Below are positions 45,245-56,319 of a stretch of DNA of 64,000 nt, piece after piece. Position numbers and translations under genes: made by a program. Position 1 is the stretch's first letter. Every line of letters starts with the position of its first letter. The DNA comes from Bidens hawaiensis (taxonomy: Eukaryota; Streptophyta; Magnoliopsida; Asterales; Asteraceae), in contig JAIQDT010004988.1 in assembly GCA_021521415.1 (NCBI GenBank), positions 1-64,000 of the forward strand. The letters are read 5' to 3'. A model generated the notes under the pieces. It did not search any database, was not told the origin of the DNA, and saw only the letters and a list, made by a program, of their open reading frames with translations.

Positions 45245-45990
45245 GCTATCGTCCTTCTTTTAACGAACAGGACCGGGGCACCCCAAGGTGAGATGCTTGG
45301 TCGAATAAAGCCCTTATCGAGCAAGTCTTCCAACTGAGCCATAAGTTCCTTCATTTCATTAGGCGCTAGGCGGTAGGGAGCTCGGGCAACAGGTTTGGCG
45401 CCCGGTACAAGGTCTATCTGGAACTCGACCTCGCGATCCGGCGACACCTCTGACAAATCATCTGGAAATACATCCAGGAAATCCCGAACAATAGGAACAT
45501 CACCGACGGTAGCCACCTCAGTATTCACATTCATAGCATACGCCAGATACGCCCCGCACCCCCGATGCATCAACTTTCCCGCCTTAAGCATGGATATAAT
45601 ATGTGGCGTCGCAACATTCCGATCACCGAAGACCGTAATTTGAGTCCCATTTGGGGCCCTTAGACGAACGAGTTTCTGACCACAAATGATCTGAGCATCA
45701 ACATTTGCGAGCCAGTCCATCCCGAACACCACATCGAAACAACCAAGCAGCATCAAATACAATTGCACCGAAAATCTATACCCAGACAACTCGATGGAAC
45801 AACCCTGAATAGCCCTAGACACGGACACGGATTTTCCTACGGCGACCTCAACCTCAACACATCGACTACGCGCTCGGATGATTTATTCAACGAGGAACAG
45901 AAAGCGGTAGACACAAAACTTCTACTGGCGCCCGAATCAAATAAGACGGATGCCGGTAATTCATCAAGTAGAAAGGTATCTGGGATAACA
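45214..45990 (-). pseudogene. G2 protease and RT N-terminus
   Basis: Around 45885-45985 the minus strand reads a DSGASRSFVS protease active site, in a frame different from the downstream part. The segment 45214-45828 continues with YRFSVQLYLMLLGCFDVVFGMDWL, the flap and GMDWL motif. It then has FPDDLSEVSPDREVEFQIDL and ALNEM-type RT entry motifs (YRLAPNEMKEL, DKGFIRPSISPWGAPVLF). One shift lies near 45830. Confidence 0.85.
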
Positions 45991-46526
45991 TCACGCTCCT
46001 ACTTAGCTAAACAGTTGCACATACATTCTTGAAGGAGCAAGGAATTTAAGCGGTCAAGTACTAAGGAACCCAAAGTGACAGTATGCTACGCCTCAGCAAA
46101 ACAATTACGCGCAAAGCGTTTGAGAGGATGGGAAACGAACAGGAGAATTTAGGGAATAAGATAAACTTTAACGCTAACGACTCGAGAGTTAGCCAAATCC
46201 TATCCCTACAAAGACGGAACCCTAACATAGTCAGACACAAGTGGTATTTAAAACATGGAAGGTAAGGGTAAACTGCTAATAACGTTGATCAAGTGTTATT
46301 AGTCGTTTACTTCACCGGCCCGTTCTAAGCACCCCCTGCCCCTAACCACATTAGCATTCTATCTAACACTTTGCAATTAATCACATACTGGAAACTTACA
46401 AATTCAAAGGAATGACTAAACAATTTAAAGTTAACTCGGGCGTGCAGCTACTCGCGGTGGGCATACTGGTCTCTTTTCTTACAGTTCGAGTCCAAGCATT
46501 CGGGGATGCTCGGATCCCTCGAACCA
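45991..46526 (-). other. G2 leader lacking gag
   Basis: Only about 0.5 kb separates the PBS from the protease, and no Retrotrans_gag motif or CCHC knuckle is found. A normal chromoviral gag needs about 1 kb or more, so gag has been deleted. Plus-strand frames here have no support. Confidence 0.7.
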
Positions 46527-46541
46527 TGGCTCTGATACCAA
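46527..46541 (-). other. G2 primer-binding site (tRNA-Met)
   Basis: Minus-strand TTGGTATCAGAGCCA, a full match to the common Met-primer site, two bases inside the 5' LTR. Confidence 0.9.
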
Positions 46542-46543
46542 CT

Positions 46544-47050
46544 TGTAAGGCCGTGAACCCCGGGAACCCCACAGTTGGTAACCATTCAAAACACTTTTAA
46601 AAATATTTAAACTTAAAAATGATTCATTTCATTAAAATAACCAATTCAGAGTATAATTCAGCGGATCACATAAATAATAAAATAAGTTTCCAAAATCCCG
46701 GGAATATTGCCCAAAACCAATTTAATTATATTTTATAAAACTTTATAAAATAAAATGTTCAAAAATAAAATCTTCCATCCACGTATGCCCTTCACCGTCC
46801 AAGTAGCTTCATGCACGTCCAATCGATAAGGCATCTTCATCCTAACCTGAATCTCATACTAACATGCACACAAAGTCAGCTTGAGCTGAGTGAGTTCAAG
46901 TTTTAATAAATAACATGAATAATAATAATCATAACAGTCATCCCAAGAGTTTTAAAATAAAATGGATAAAACAGTTAGCCCATCATCAACAATAAGTAAT
47001 CATCCTAATATATATATATATAAACATCCTTATAATTATATACCTACATA
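46544..47050 (-). mobile_element. G2 5' LTR, truncated
   Basis: It aligns with 40562-41073 of the 3' LTR, then stops abruptly after CCTACATA at 47050. About 1.6 kb of the LTR, including its start and promoter, is missing. Confidence 0.88.
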
Positions 47051-47187
47051 CTTTTCACACAAACAAGTCACAAATCACGATTCATTTAATCAAGATTATC
47101 AGTCAAGAATAGCAACAAATCATGCAAACATTCACAGTGAGTAGTATAAATTGTCAGTAAGCATCTCACTTAAGAACACATCATTAA

Positions 47188-47829
47188 TCAGATTTCATCA
47201 GCATTTATCATACCTAGGCATTTTAACAAAAAGTGAAACCTGGTTTTATTTAAAGGTTTGGTGAACAGGTCAGCCAGATTATCAGATGTGTCTACCCTTT
47301 TCATTTCTATTAATCCTTTTTCCTTACAATCCCTAATAAAGTGATGTCTAATCTCAATGTTCTTAGTTTTAGAATGTTGAACAGGATTCTTAACAATAAG
47401 CATGGCAGCAGTATTATCAATTAAGATAGGAGTGAGTAAGAAATTCAGACCATAATCCAGCAGTTGATTTTGAATCCATAGAACCTGTGCACAGCAAGCA
47501 GATACAACAATGTACTCAGCTTTAGAAGTTGAGATGGACACTATAGTCTGCTTCTTGCATTGCCAAGATACCAGCCTGTTTCCAAGAAACTGACAGCCTC
47601 TTGAAGTCGATTTCCTACTCATGTTGCAACCATCATAGTCACTATCTGTATAGGCCATCAAGTCAAAAGAGGGGTTCTTTGGGTACCAAATCCCTAAGTC
47701 TGGTTTTTCTTTAAGATATCTGGATATCCTCTTTACTGCCAACATATGTGAGACCTTGGAGTTAGCTTGAAATCTTGCACAGACACACATAGCAAACATA
47801 ATATCTGGCCTAGATGCTGTCAGATACAT
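47188..47829 (-). pseudogene. C2 RNase H
   Basis: 213 codons from the RT-RNase H connection (MYLTASRPDIMFAMCVCARF) to the end of pol (LLKCLGMINADEI). It includes AYTDSDYDGCNMSRKSTS, SKAEYIVVSACCAQ, LIDNTAAMLIVKN and HSKTKNIEIRHHFIRD. The catalytic D/E/D/D positions are retained. It is better preserved than the C1 copy. Confidence 0.9.
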
Positions 47830-48900
47830 TAGGTGATCCTATCTTGGCCGCATACTCATGCTGGTCCACTGGCTCCCCCTTCTCATCAGGTACCATCTTC
47901 TCATGTGTGTCCATTGGTTTGGACACTATCTTATAATCCTAGCACTTGAATTTGTTAAGAATTTCTTGAATATATTTTGATTGATTAATGAAGATTCTAT
48001 CTGCCTTCTACTGCACTTGAAGTCCAAGGAAGAAGTTCATTTCTCCCATAGAACTCATTTTGTATTTTGACTTCATCACCTGTTCAACGTCCTTACACAT
48101 CTGTTCATTTGTTGAACCAAAAATGATGTCATCAACATACACTTGTACAAGCAGTAGATCTTTCTTCCATTTCTTGTAAAACAGAGTCTTGTCTATAGCT
48201 CTGCGGCAGAATCCATTACCCAACAAGTGATTTGACAGCTCATCATACCAGACTCTAGGAGCTTGATGTAATCCATACAAAGCTTTACTAAGCTTGTACA
48301 CCTTGTTTGGATGGATTGGATCTTCAAATCCAGGTGGTTGTGTCACATAAACTTCTTCATCAATCTTTCCATTCAGAATGCAAACTTGACATCCAATTGA
48401 TAGACTTTGATGTTCATGGATGCCGCATATGCTAGGAGGATTCTGATTGCTTCTAGTCATGCAACTGGAGCAAAGACTTCTTCAAAGTCTACTCCTTCCT
48501 CTTGTAAGCACCCTAGAGCTACCAGTCTTGCTTTGTTTTTTATAAAAATTCCTTTTTCATCCTTCTTGTTCCTGAAAACCCATTTGGTTCCAATTGCCTA
48601 TTTTCCTCTGGGTTTGTCAACCAAATCCCAGACATGTAAGTCTCTGAACTGAGCCAACTCTTCCTGCATAGCTTCCACCCATTTGTGTCTTTCAAGGCTT
48701 GATTTATGTTCTTTGGCTCAACTTGGGATAGAAAGTAAGCATAAAGACAGACGTTTGCCTTTTCAGAATAACTTCTTGTCACTCTCTCATGCAAGTCCCC
48801 AATGATGTTTTCTGCACGATGATTTCTTTCAACAGAGGTAGTTTGTACAACTTGTTGTGCTGAAACTTCTGATTCAAGATTTGTCATGTTCATATCAGCA
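47830..48900 (-). pseudogene. C2 reverse transcriptase
   Basis: The segment 48008-48460 carries LNGKIDEEVYVTQPPGFEDP, ALYGLHQAPRVWYDEL, KKDLLLVQVYVDDIIFGSTN (catalytic YVDD) and MSSMGEMNFFLGLQVQ. The segment 47830-48007 continues in a shifted frame to the RNase H connection. The segment 48540-48893 holds the upstream linker and early RT. Lesions include a one-base loss at about 48380 and an in-frame stop after LQVQ. Confidence 0.87.
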
Positions 48901-49059
48901 GTTTCATTCTCAAGTGCCTCTTCATTTTCAGCTAGTTAATTGAGTTTGACCATTTGCAGATGATAATGCTTCATTTGTTCCAATTTGGAGAGAATCAAAC
49001 AGAGACTGGAACCTGTCTTCAACTCTATCTATCTCTTCAGGTTGAACTTGTTGCTGACT

Positions 49060-50250
49060 CTACATTGGTTCACTCTCTATGTCACTTGGTCTTTCATTTG
49101 ATACTTCAACTGCAGCTTCTTGACCATTTATCTCCATTTCATTTGCTCCTTGAATGCTTCTTTCAAAGGTGAATCCATTTTGTTTAGGAGCAACTGATGA
49201 CCACAGCTTGTCCAAATCAATTTGCTGTTGCTTATCTTTCTCTTCAATGCTTGTTCTGTACATGCTGTCATCCATGTCTTCATTGTAGATTTTGAATGAT
49301 TTGATAATCTTCTCCAAGTCAAACAGCCACTTGGGTCTTTCCACTTTGTTGAAATGATTTTCATTGAAGATGATGTCTGAGGATTCGATCACTACCATGT
49401 GCTCCTTGACATAGACTCTGTAGGCCCTTCAATGGGATGAATAGCCCACAAAGAAGCATTCCAAAGATCTTGGTTGGAATTTGGTGAGATAATCCTTTGT
49501 GTTCAGCAGTGAGCATCTACATCCAAAAGGCTTCAAGAACTTCACAAACGGTTTTCTTTTGAAGATTATCTCATATGGAGTCTTGTTTTGAGTCTTGTTC
49601 AATAGAACCCTGTTTTGCACATAGCATGCAGTGTTGATTGCCTCTGCCCAGAAAGAACTGGTAGATTTGCATCAGCTATCATGGTCCTTGCAGCTTTAAT
49701 CAATGTTCTATTTCTTCTTTCTACACACCATTCTGCTCAGGAGTTCTTGGTGCACTATACTGTTGATGTATTCCTTTAGAAGTGCAAAATTCTTCCATCA
49801 GTCCATTTTTGAACTCTATTCCATTATCACTTCTAATGACCTCCACTCTCTTCTCAAGTTGATTCTCCAATTTCAACACATAGGTCTTGATCAGCTCTGG
49901 AGTTTCATCCTTGCTTCCCATGAAGAACACCCATGGGATCTTGAATAGTCATCAATGATCACTAGACAAAATCTTTTCTTGCCAATGCTTGGAACACTTA
50001 CAGGACCAAAGAGATCCGTGTGAAGTAGTTCCAATACCTCATCAATAGTGTTGATCAGTTTGCTCTTATGAGAGGATTTGTGCTGTTTTCCCTTGAGACA
50101 AGATGAACATCTTTCTTCCAATTTGAATTCTCTTGTAGGAAGACCCACAACATGTTCACCTTTCACCAGCTTGTTCATGTTCTTTAGATTGACATGACAC
50201 ATCTTCTTATGCCACAGTTTTTTTTCATTCTCAGTGGCTTTGGAAACAAA
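49060..50250 (-). pseudogene. C2 integrase
   Basis: On the minus strand: the end of the protease-integrase segment with LWHKKMCHVNLKNMNKLV, CSSCLKGKQHKSS (HHCC zinc domain) and LLHTDLFGPVSVPSIGKKRF (first aspartate). Then 49721-49930 has VIRSDNGIEFKNGL and PRTPEQNGV (second aspartate and glutamate). The segment 49429-49620 has TPYEIIFKRKPFVKFLKPFG and RSLECFFVGY. The segment 49060-49398 is the Ser/Glu linker to RT. It is uninterrupted by G1 but has shifts near 49930 and 49730. Confidence 0.87.
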
Positions 50251-50643
50251 ACATGAACCACCTCTTGATATTGCAGTATTAATTCTCAGCTCATAGAGGT
50301 TTCTATTTCTTGGAGCCATCATCATGATCATCTCGGGTGGAATGACAAATTCAGGCTTGAGGATCAAACAATGTTCATCATTGAAAGCCACTTTGTATCC
50401 TTTGTCACAGACTTGAGAAATGCTGAGTAAGTTATATTGTAGTCCTTCAACATGCAGCACATTCTCATAGGATACTTTGCCATTGGTGAGAGTGACTCTT
50501 CCTACAATCTTTCCTCCATTCTCATCACTCCCAAAGGCAACTGGTCCTTCATATTTTCTTTCATAATTCACAAGAGCTGCTCTATCACAGGTCATGTGCC
50601 TGGAACAACCACTGTCCATATACCATATATCATTGCAATTCAT
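50251..50643 (-). pseudogene. C2 protease
   Basis: The N-terminal part of the 250-codon segment 49891-50643 starts MNCNDIWYMDSGCSRHMTC, the Copia protease active site (DSG). It continues through FGSDENGGKIVGRVTL, VLHVEGLQYNLLSISQV and KPEFVIPPEM. The active site looks intact here, in contrast to C1. Confidence 0.88.
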
Positions 50644-50675
50644 GGACTGTTCCTACACAAACACACACAAGAAGA

Positions 50676-52366
50676 TCAGTTAGATTCTGAGTCACAAACT
50701 GCATCAGTTTGCAAATCAGAGTCAATTGGAGTTTCAACAGGAGTTGGAAGTGGATCTTCATAGACTATTTCACATTCATCGTCTGAATCTGAGTCTGACA
50801 CAACTGGTGACTTAATGCTATTTTCAATTTGATCAATCACATAGTCTTTCCATTCATTCACCTCCTGCTTAGCCTTTCACTGATAACCTCTTTGTTCAAA
50901 TCCTTGTTTCAGCAAGAATTTTTCATCACCATTTAGAACACCAGGTCTTAACTTTGCTTTTCCTTTATCACTATACCTTTTGCTCTTCACAGTTTTGTTT
51001 GATACTTTTGGATCTTCCTTGATCTTCAACACAGATTTTAACCTTTTCACCAGGATCAATCTCTTGTCCTCTCCATCAGAAGAGCTCCTATCTCCATTCA
51101 GATACTTCTCATACATTTCCTTATAACCCTTCAGTCAAATCCACTCACAATATCAGGAATTTCAAATGTCTCTTCAACCACCCAACAAGAATCAGTGTGA
51201 TGTCCGTAGGCATCACACGTTTTACACCACACTTTTGCAAAACTTCCCATATCTTCAAGCAGTTGCTTGTCATTGATCTTGTCACTGGGCTTCGGATAGT
51301 CAAAACCTAAAGAGCTTTTGGGGTATAAAGAGTTGGTGAAGTCCATCTTAATGGGTTTGCTGATATCAGATATTTGAGGATATCTTTCTTTCACAAAACA
51401 CAATCTTCTTCAACTTGGATGGAGTTCTTGAAGAGCTTTCCTCTTGATCTGCTGCATATCTTCTCATAAGTTCACAATTAACATCCCCAATGTCAAAGAG
51501 TTCATGGTTTGAGAACACTAGATAGATTGGAGGGTGTTGATCACATGTGTAGCTCTCAGATTTATCATTCTTATTCTTTGTTTGAGCTCTTTCACATATA
51601 TCAAATGCCTTGTGTTCTCTCCTCATCCTTTCATAAAGTTTCTTAAGTTTAGGGGTTATCTTTGGCAACTTTGGAATCGTTTTATCATCCTTTTTGTTGG
51701 ATTCCTTCTTCTTTTGTTTACCTTTTAAGGATTTGTCACTATTCCTTCTTCACTGGAGTATTCACTCCATCTCTTCTTTTCTCTATCCTTTTTCACTTCT
51801 TTTTCTTCTGACTTCTCATTCTTTTTCATGACAAACTCTCCATTTTTTCTCACAGTTACATTCTCATATTGTTTCACAAACTCAGGTTTATCCTCAAACA
51901 CATTCTTGAACTGCTTCAAGTATTCATTCCTGCTTTCCTTGTCTACCTTCAGTGGCTATTTGTCACAAAAAGGTTGTGGTACCTTCTTGCATTTTTCCTC
52001 TTCAGTCATCTTTTCCACATATCCAACAATGTTACCAGTTGACACCAAGTTCTTCAAAAACTCCATTTGTATTAATAACTCTGAATTCTTGAGTTTTTCT
52101 TCAGCATACATCTTTAAACCATCAATCTCAACCCTCATTCTGGATTGAGTCATATAGGCTTGCATGCAGTCTTCTTCTAGACTCTTGATTTGATTTTCAT
52201 ATGTGCCTTCACTTGACTCAAATACATTCAGAATAGCCTCTTTCCTTCCACACTCCGATTTCCACTTTCCAATATTCAGATTTAGTTCATCAATGGTTAA
52301 CAGAAGATCAGAAATAGACAGTTCAGAATGTACCTTTGAACCAGAATATTCTCCTTGTTCTTGCAC
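50676..52366 (-). pseudogene. C2 gag C-terminal extension
   Basis: This corresponds to C1 27581-29240. Segments 51956-52366 (helical, YAEEKLKNSELLIQMEFLKN), 51725-51919, 51366-51668, 51131-51403 (CKTCDAYGHHTDSCW, second CCHC), 50877-51116 and 50676-50861 (acidic DSDSDDECEIVYEDPLP) are in different frames, with at least five small indels between them. Confidence 0.78.
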
Positions 52367-53802
52367 TTTGCCATAAAAGCCACATTTGCCTTTTCCATTT
52401 CAGCCGCATGGTTGCTTCAATCAAAATCCCCATCCTGTGGTTCCCTTGTATTTCTTGATTCACAACATTTGTATTTCCTCTGTTTTGGTTGTTCTGAATC
52501 TGTAGCTGATTGTTTCTTTGAGCCTGGACATGTTGTTAGGGTCTGTTCTGATTTTGGTAAGGATTTTGATTAACCATTTGATTTCTCTGTTGAGATCTTT
52601 GGTAATTCTGGTGTTGATTTTGATCGAACTGGTATTGATTGACTTGATTACCAAACTATTTTGGTTGGTTACATTCTCTAGCAAAATGTCCTGGTAGCTG
52701 ACAGTTGTAACATATTGCCTTTGATTTATCAAAACCTATTCAATCATTTGGCCCTGAAAAAGATGATCTCCCAGTTCGGTTATATAACCTCTTGCTTCTG
52801 ATAGCTAACATTAAAGCTTGCCATTTTATATCCATATCCTCCAAATCATCTGCATCAATCTGTTCTAAATCTTCCTGCACTACACTTGTGTGAATGAGAT
52901 TCTTTGCCAAAAATGCATTGTAGGAATCTGTGAACATTGAGAATAAGGCCTGATAATCAGTTCCTTGGCGCTGAATTCTTCTGCACATAGGGAGGATGTC
53001 CACTAGCTGTAGATGCAACATCATCCTCAATTAATTGGACATTAAACTTTGATTGTCCTCCATACACTGTTCCTGATTCAGTATCTTCTACAATAGGCTG
53101 TTGCTGATTCTTAAGAGAGGGATTTCCTATTGGTACTATTTGAGCATTAGTCATTGGAAAACTAGGCTTCTCTTCCCTTATCATATGATTCTCTATCATC
53201 TCATGCTCAGCTGCCTTCAGAAAAGCTATGGCATCATCCAACTTGAAATTAGGAAAGCTAGCTTTTTCTTTAATAAACTTACTAGCAGTATACCACTCTC
53301 CAGACAGTGAAGACAACAATTTCTTATTCAATTCGAAATCAGAAATTTGCAGGTCAGTTGTTCTGATTTCATTAACAATAGACATGAATCTTTGCAACAC
53401 TGACTTCAGTCGTTCTCTTTCCTTGAACTTGAAACGGTCAAGTTGCTGCTTTAGTCTGTCTTTCTTGATATCTGTCAACTAAGTGTTTCCTTCAAACATG
53501 TCAATGACAGCATCAAACATCTCTTTTGCTGTCTTATGGTGATTGACACTGGTCAAAATTTCCCATGACAAACCTAGTTTTAACATAGACAATGCCTAAT
53601 CATCCTTTTTCTTCATTTTGAGTTCTATTGTTGGGTTGTTGTTTGCTGCAGTGGATGAAACATATTGTCCTTCTCTGATAGAAGTCTAAAGTTCAGGATC
53701 GTTATAGTTAACAGCAGCTTCAAATAAGACCTTCCATTTGATGAAGTTCTCTTGACCTAAAAGTCTTGGAATCTTGTTTGTTGATACTTCTTGATCATCC
53801 AT
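52367..53802 (-). pseudogene. C2 gag (capsid and first zinc knuckle)
   Basis: The start ATG lies at 53800-53802 (MDDQEVSTNKIPRLLGQENF, then an IKWK motif typical of Copia gag). The UBN2-type capsid region 52957-53478 includes FKERERLKSVLQRFMSIVNE, ELNKKLLSSLSGEWYTASKF and LDDAIAFLKAAEHEMI. The zinc knuckle CYNCQLPGHFAREC is encoded at 52671-52712. About three in-frame stops precede 53479, and a shift lies near 52970. C1 lacks the capsid half. Confidence 0.87.
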
Positions 53803-53899
53803 CTTGCTCAGATCTGAAATTTGATACACTCAAACACAATAAAGCTTCAAGCTTTATCTCAAAACCTTCAGTCCCGTGGCCTTCAGCGAGCTTCCACAG

Positions 53900-53911
53900 C
53901 TCTGATGCCAC
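53900..53911 (-). other. C2 primer-binding site (tRNA-Met)
   Basis: Minus-strand TGGCATCAGAGC lies just inside the LTR. It has one change from TGGTATCAGAGC. Confidence 0.85.
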
Positions 53912-53912
53912 T

Positions 53913-54938
53913 TGTCAGGATCGATAAATCTGGTGCAAACCTTAAACAGGTTGACAAGAACACACAGATTCAATACCCAAAGGCCTATTGAATGTCCACG
54001 CGGAATCAGGATATTCTATGGATGGGAATGAAGGTATGAGACCAACACAAAGATGAAACAATAATAATCAGTAAAACAAGTTTCAAAGACAAAGATCTAC
54101 TGTATTAAATATATCATTCAATGAAACAGTAAATGGAATGTCTAGGGTTTCGTGACGGCGGCGGCGGTACAAGGAAAACAAAGAGAATATTCGTTTGGAA
54201 TGTTTTTTCGTATTTAGTGCGTTGCCAGTGTTGTCCGTCCCCTAAATGGAAACCTAGGACTCTATTTATAGATCCTGACATTCTTTCTAGAAACCCTAAT
54301 CATTACATAATGAATGACAAAACAACATAATACAAGTGTAGTCTTCGAGCATGACTTCTATCTTGCTCGAACAGACTTGTTATGCACCATGCTCGATGAG
54401 TTGCTTCAAGCATACTTTACTTAGAATAATTTCATATAGAAATTATTCTTCTCTAGCATGCTTCACTCTTCTTGACTAATCCTTGCTTTGCTCGAAGTTT
54501 TCCTTCGAGCAAACTTATTCTTCTTGATGTCTTCAATTATGTCTTGAACTTATTAGCAATCTTCAGCATGCTCAGATGTGAATCTAGCTCGGAACTGAAC
54601 TATGCTCGAAGTCTATAATTAACAACATTGACATCTTCTTATTGCATCCATGTTCGTCACCAATGTGCTCGGACATCCTTTTCTCGGATCACTTGGCTAA
54701 AACTTGAATGATCAAGTTGTTTTCTCGATTGGCAATCCATACATGATAGAATAACACTCGTGCTCGGAGAAGTGTAGCTTGCTCGAAGCCTTCAACACTT
54801 AGAAGAATATGCTGAAAAACCATGCTCAAGGTAGTAAACCATGCTCGATGACCTAGGCTTGCTCGTATTCCATATTTAGCCGTTTTCTTAAGGAGGTTGA
54901 GAAGATACCAATTTTCCTTGTAAATATCCAACTCAACA
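53913..54938 (-). mobile_element. C2 5' LTR
   Basis: A 1,026-bp LTR with TG...CA ends, a TATA box at 54262-54271 and a TGCTCGA cluster at about 54345-54865. It aligns over its whole length with both C1 LTRs. Confidence 0.92.
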
Positions 54939-55307
54939 CAAATGATGGCAAGTAACCACCTAGGCTAGAATCCCCTAATGCATCAATTATCAAAGAGTAG
55001 AAAATGCTAAGTTATGGAACTGGGATCGTAAAATACACGCTTAAAAGAAAATCCAAACAGAACCCTTGACCTTTCTCAAGAAGACTCATATGGGTTTCTA
55101 TTATGTTCTTAAAAACACCAGTTTAATTAGACTCGCTTACAGTCTCTAATTTGTTTTATGGCAAGTACCTTTATAAGAAATCCTACCTTACAACGCGTAA
55201 ATCAAAGGTAGTTTAATATATTTTATTGACTTGACAGACAAAATTAACCAATCAAACCAAGATGGACTCCTTATGAAGAACTAAATCTAGCAAGCTTGAT
55301 CAACAAA
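54939..55307. other. Spacer without recognised features
   Basis: About 370 bp of AT-rich DNA between the C2 LTR and a Gypsy-like LTR. No gene, repeat or terminus is recognised. It may be the pre-insertion host sequence. Confidence 0.5.
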
Positions 55308-55445
55308 TGTAACATCCGTATTTTGAGATTAATAAATAAAAGAAAATCTATTATTGCGTGTGTGTCGTTAATTTGATTGTGTGTGTAAATGTTTGGGTAA
55401 AAATTGGATTTGGAATTGTGAGTGGGTTGTGGGGCCCATAGCCTC

Positions 55446-55455
55446 CTATATAAAC
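55446..55455 (+). promoter_or_regulatory. TATA box in Gypsy-like LTR
   Basis: CTATATAAAC in a GC-richer setting, followed by a CT-rich, ATG-poor leader. This is a typical plant core promoter layout. Confidence 0.6.
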
Positions 55456-55929
55456 CCAACGCCTCCACCCTTTCACCATTTTCCTTCCACAGCACACACA
55501 CACTCTCTCTCTACATTCCGGATCCAAATCCGTGCACAAAGAAGACCGGGTCTTGGGTGTAAACACCATAAAGCAACAAGAAACACCACCAAGATCCTCG
55601 GATCTGTCCAAGTCCGAACCCGAGACCAAAAAGGTGAGTTTTGGCCAACAAGGTTGAGTTTTTGTGGTTGATTTCGACATGCAAACTGTTAGAACGATAG
55701 ATCGGGTTGTATAACGTAAGAAAAACATAAAATTGGTGAGTTATAACCTCATGGGGGTGTTATAGGACAAAAAGGTGATTCCGGACCTTGAAAACACGGG
55801 TATACAAAGTTGGTACGACCCAAAACCCATAAAAAGGGTGACAATCGGGTTCCAGGGAAGAGTCTAGGAGTAAAATGGCTTTAAAATGACAAAATAAGGT
55901 AATCGGGTCTAAATTGCATGAAAAAGGGC

Positions 55930-56070
55930 TTCGCATCGCCTGCCATGCTAAATCCAAGAATTTCGCATCACATGCCATGCGAAGCGAAATGGTCCATGCG
56001 AAGCGAAATGGCCCATGCGAAGCGAAACTTCCATGCGAAATTCTCATGCGAAATTCTATGCAAAATTTCA
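55930..56070. repeat. GCGAAGCGAAA motif array
   Basis: Three direct copies of CATGCGAAGCGAAA and several shorter CATGCGAAATT or TTCGCATC variants on both strands. Confidence 0.85.
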
Positions 56071-56107
56071 TGTGAATCACTTTCTGATTCGTTTTTGATA
56101 AAGGGCC

Positions 56108-56307
56108 TGTTAGTACATGGATTTGGTGTCCGCGGCTGTTCGAATAGACTAGGGGTAGTTTAGTCTTTACACATAATGTATAAAGGCTCATTCGCTAAGG
56201 TTGTTTAGCGAATGAGGCCTGATTCGTTAAAGACTAGACATTCGTTAATGTAAGAGCTCATTCGTTACTACTGTGTAACGAATGGAGGCTCATTCGTTAA
56301 AGTAATG
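56108..56307 (+). repeat. Inverted repeat, left arm (Copia LTR start)
   Basis: 200 bp beginning TGTTAGTACATGG. It is the reverse complement of 63304-63503 with five mismatches by direct comparison (97.5 percent). It contains the CATTCGTTA motifs of a U3 region but no TATA box. Homology ends at exactly the same base in both arms. Confidence 0.95.
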
Positions 56308-56319
56308 CCCATTCACTAA

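Larger units (their letters stand above)
40562..47050 (-). mobile_element. Gypsy element G2 (chromovirus, gag-less, 5' LTR truncated)
   Basis: Minus-strand Ty3/Gypsy element: truncated 5' LTR 46544-47050, tRNA-Met PBS 46527-46541, a leader without gag, protease, RT, RNase H, integrase, a chromodomain-like tail, PPT and 3' LTR 40562-42637. The pol order and chromodomain fit a Tekay/Del-type chromovirus. The right end is fused to the truncated Copia C2 at 47051, with no target duplication, indicating a deletion or recombination. Left flank ACGAT (40557-40561) has no surviving partner. Confidence 0.88.
47052..54938 (-). mobile_element. Copia element C2 (C1 family, 3'-truncated)
   Basis: A second copy of the C1 family on the minus strand: 5' LTR 53913-54938, Met PBS, full-length gag, protease, integrase, RT and RNase H. 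It is cut about 140 bp beyond the end of pol at 47051, so the TGCTCGA spacer, ORF3 and 3' LTR are missing. It keeps regions that C1 lost (capsid half of gag, protease active site, uninterrupted integrase) and so acts as the internal reference. Frames are still broken by many small lesions. Confidence 0.9.
55308..56107 (+). mobile_element. Gypsy-like LTR fragment with promoter
   Basis: It starts TGTAACATCCGTATTTTGAG, the common opening of plant chromoviral LTRs. It holds a TATA box (CTATATAAAC, 55446-55455) followed by a CT-rich leader. A motif array of CATGCGAAGCGAAATGG-type units lies at 55930-56070. It is cut at 56107 by the 200-bp Copia LTR piece, so no PBS or internal region remains. A possible donor AAG|GTGAGT near 55631 has no partner. 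Confidence 0.55.

Noticed and set aside
46527..46541. tRNA-Met gene fragment
   Set aside because: Only the primer-binding segment beside an LTR is present, with no tRNA body. The same holds for the other PBS sites.
55381..55671. Plus-strand 96-codon frame after the TATA box
   Set aside because: It overlaps the presumed start site and leader of an LTR; the amino-acid sequence is low in complexity and has no domain.
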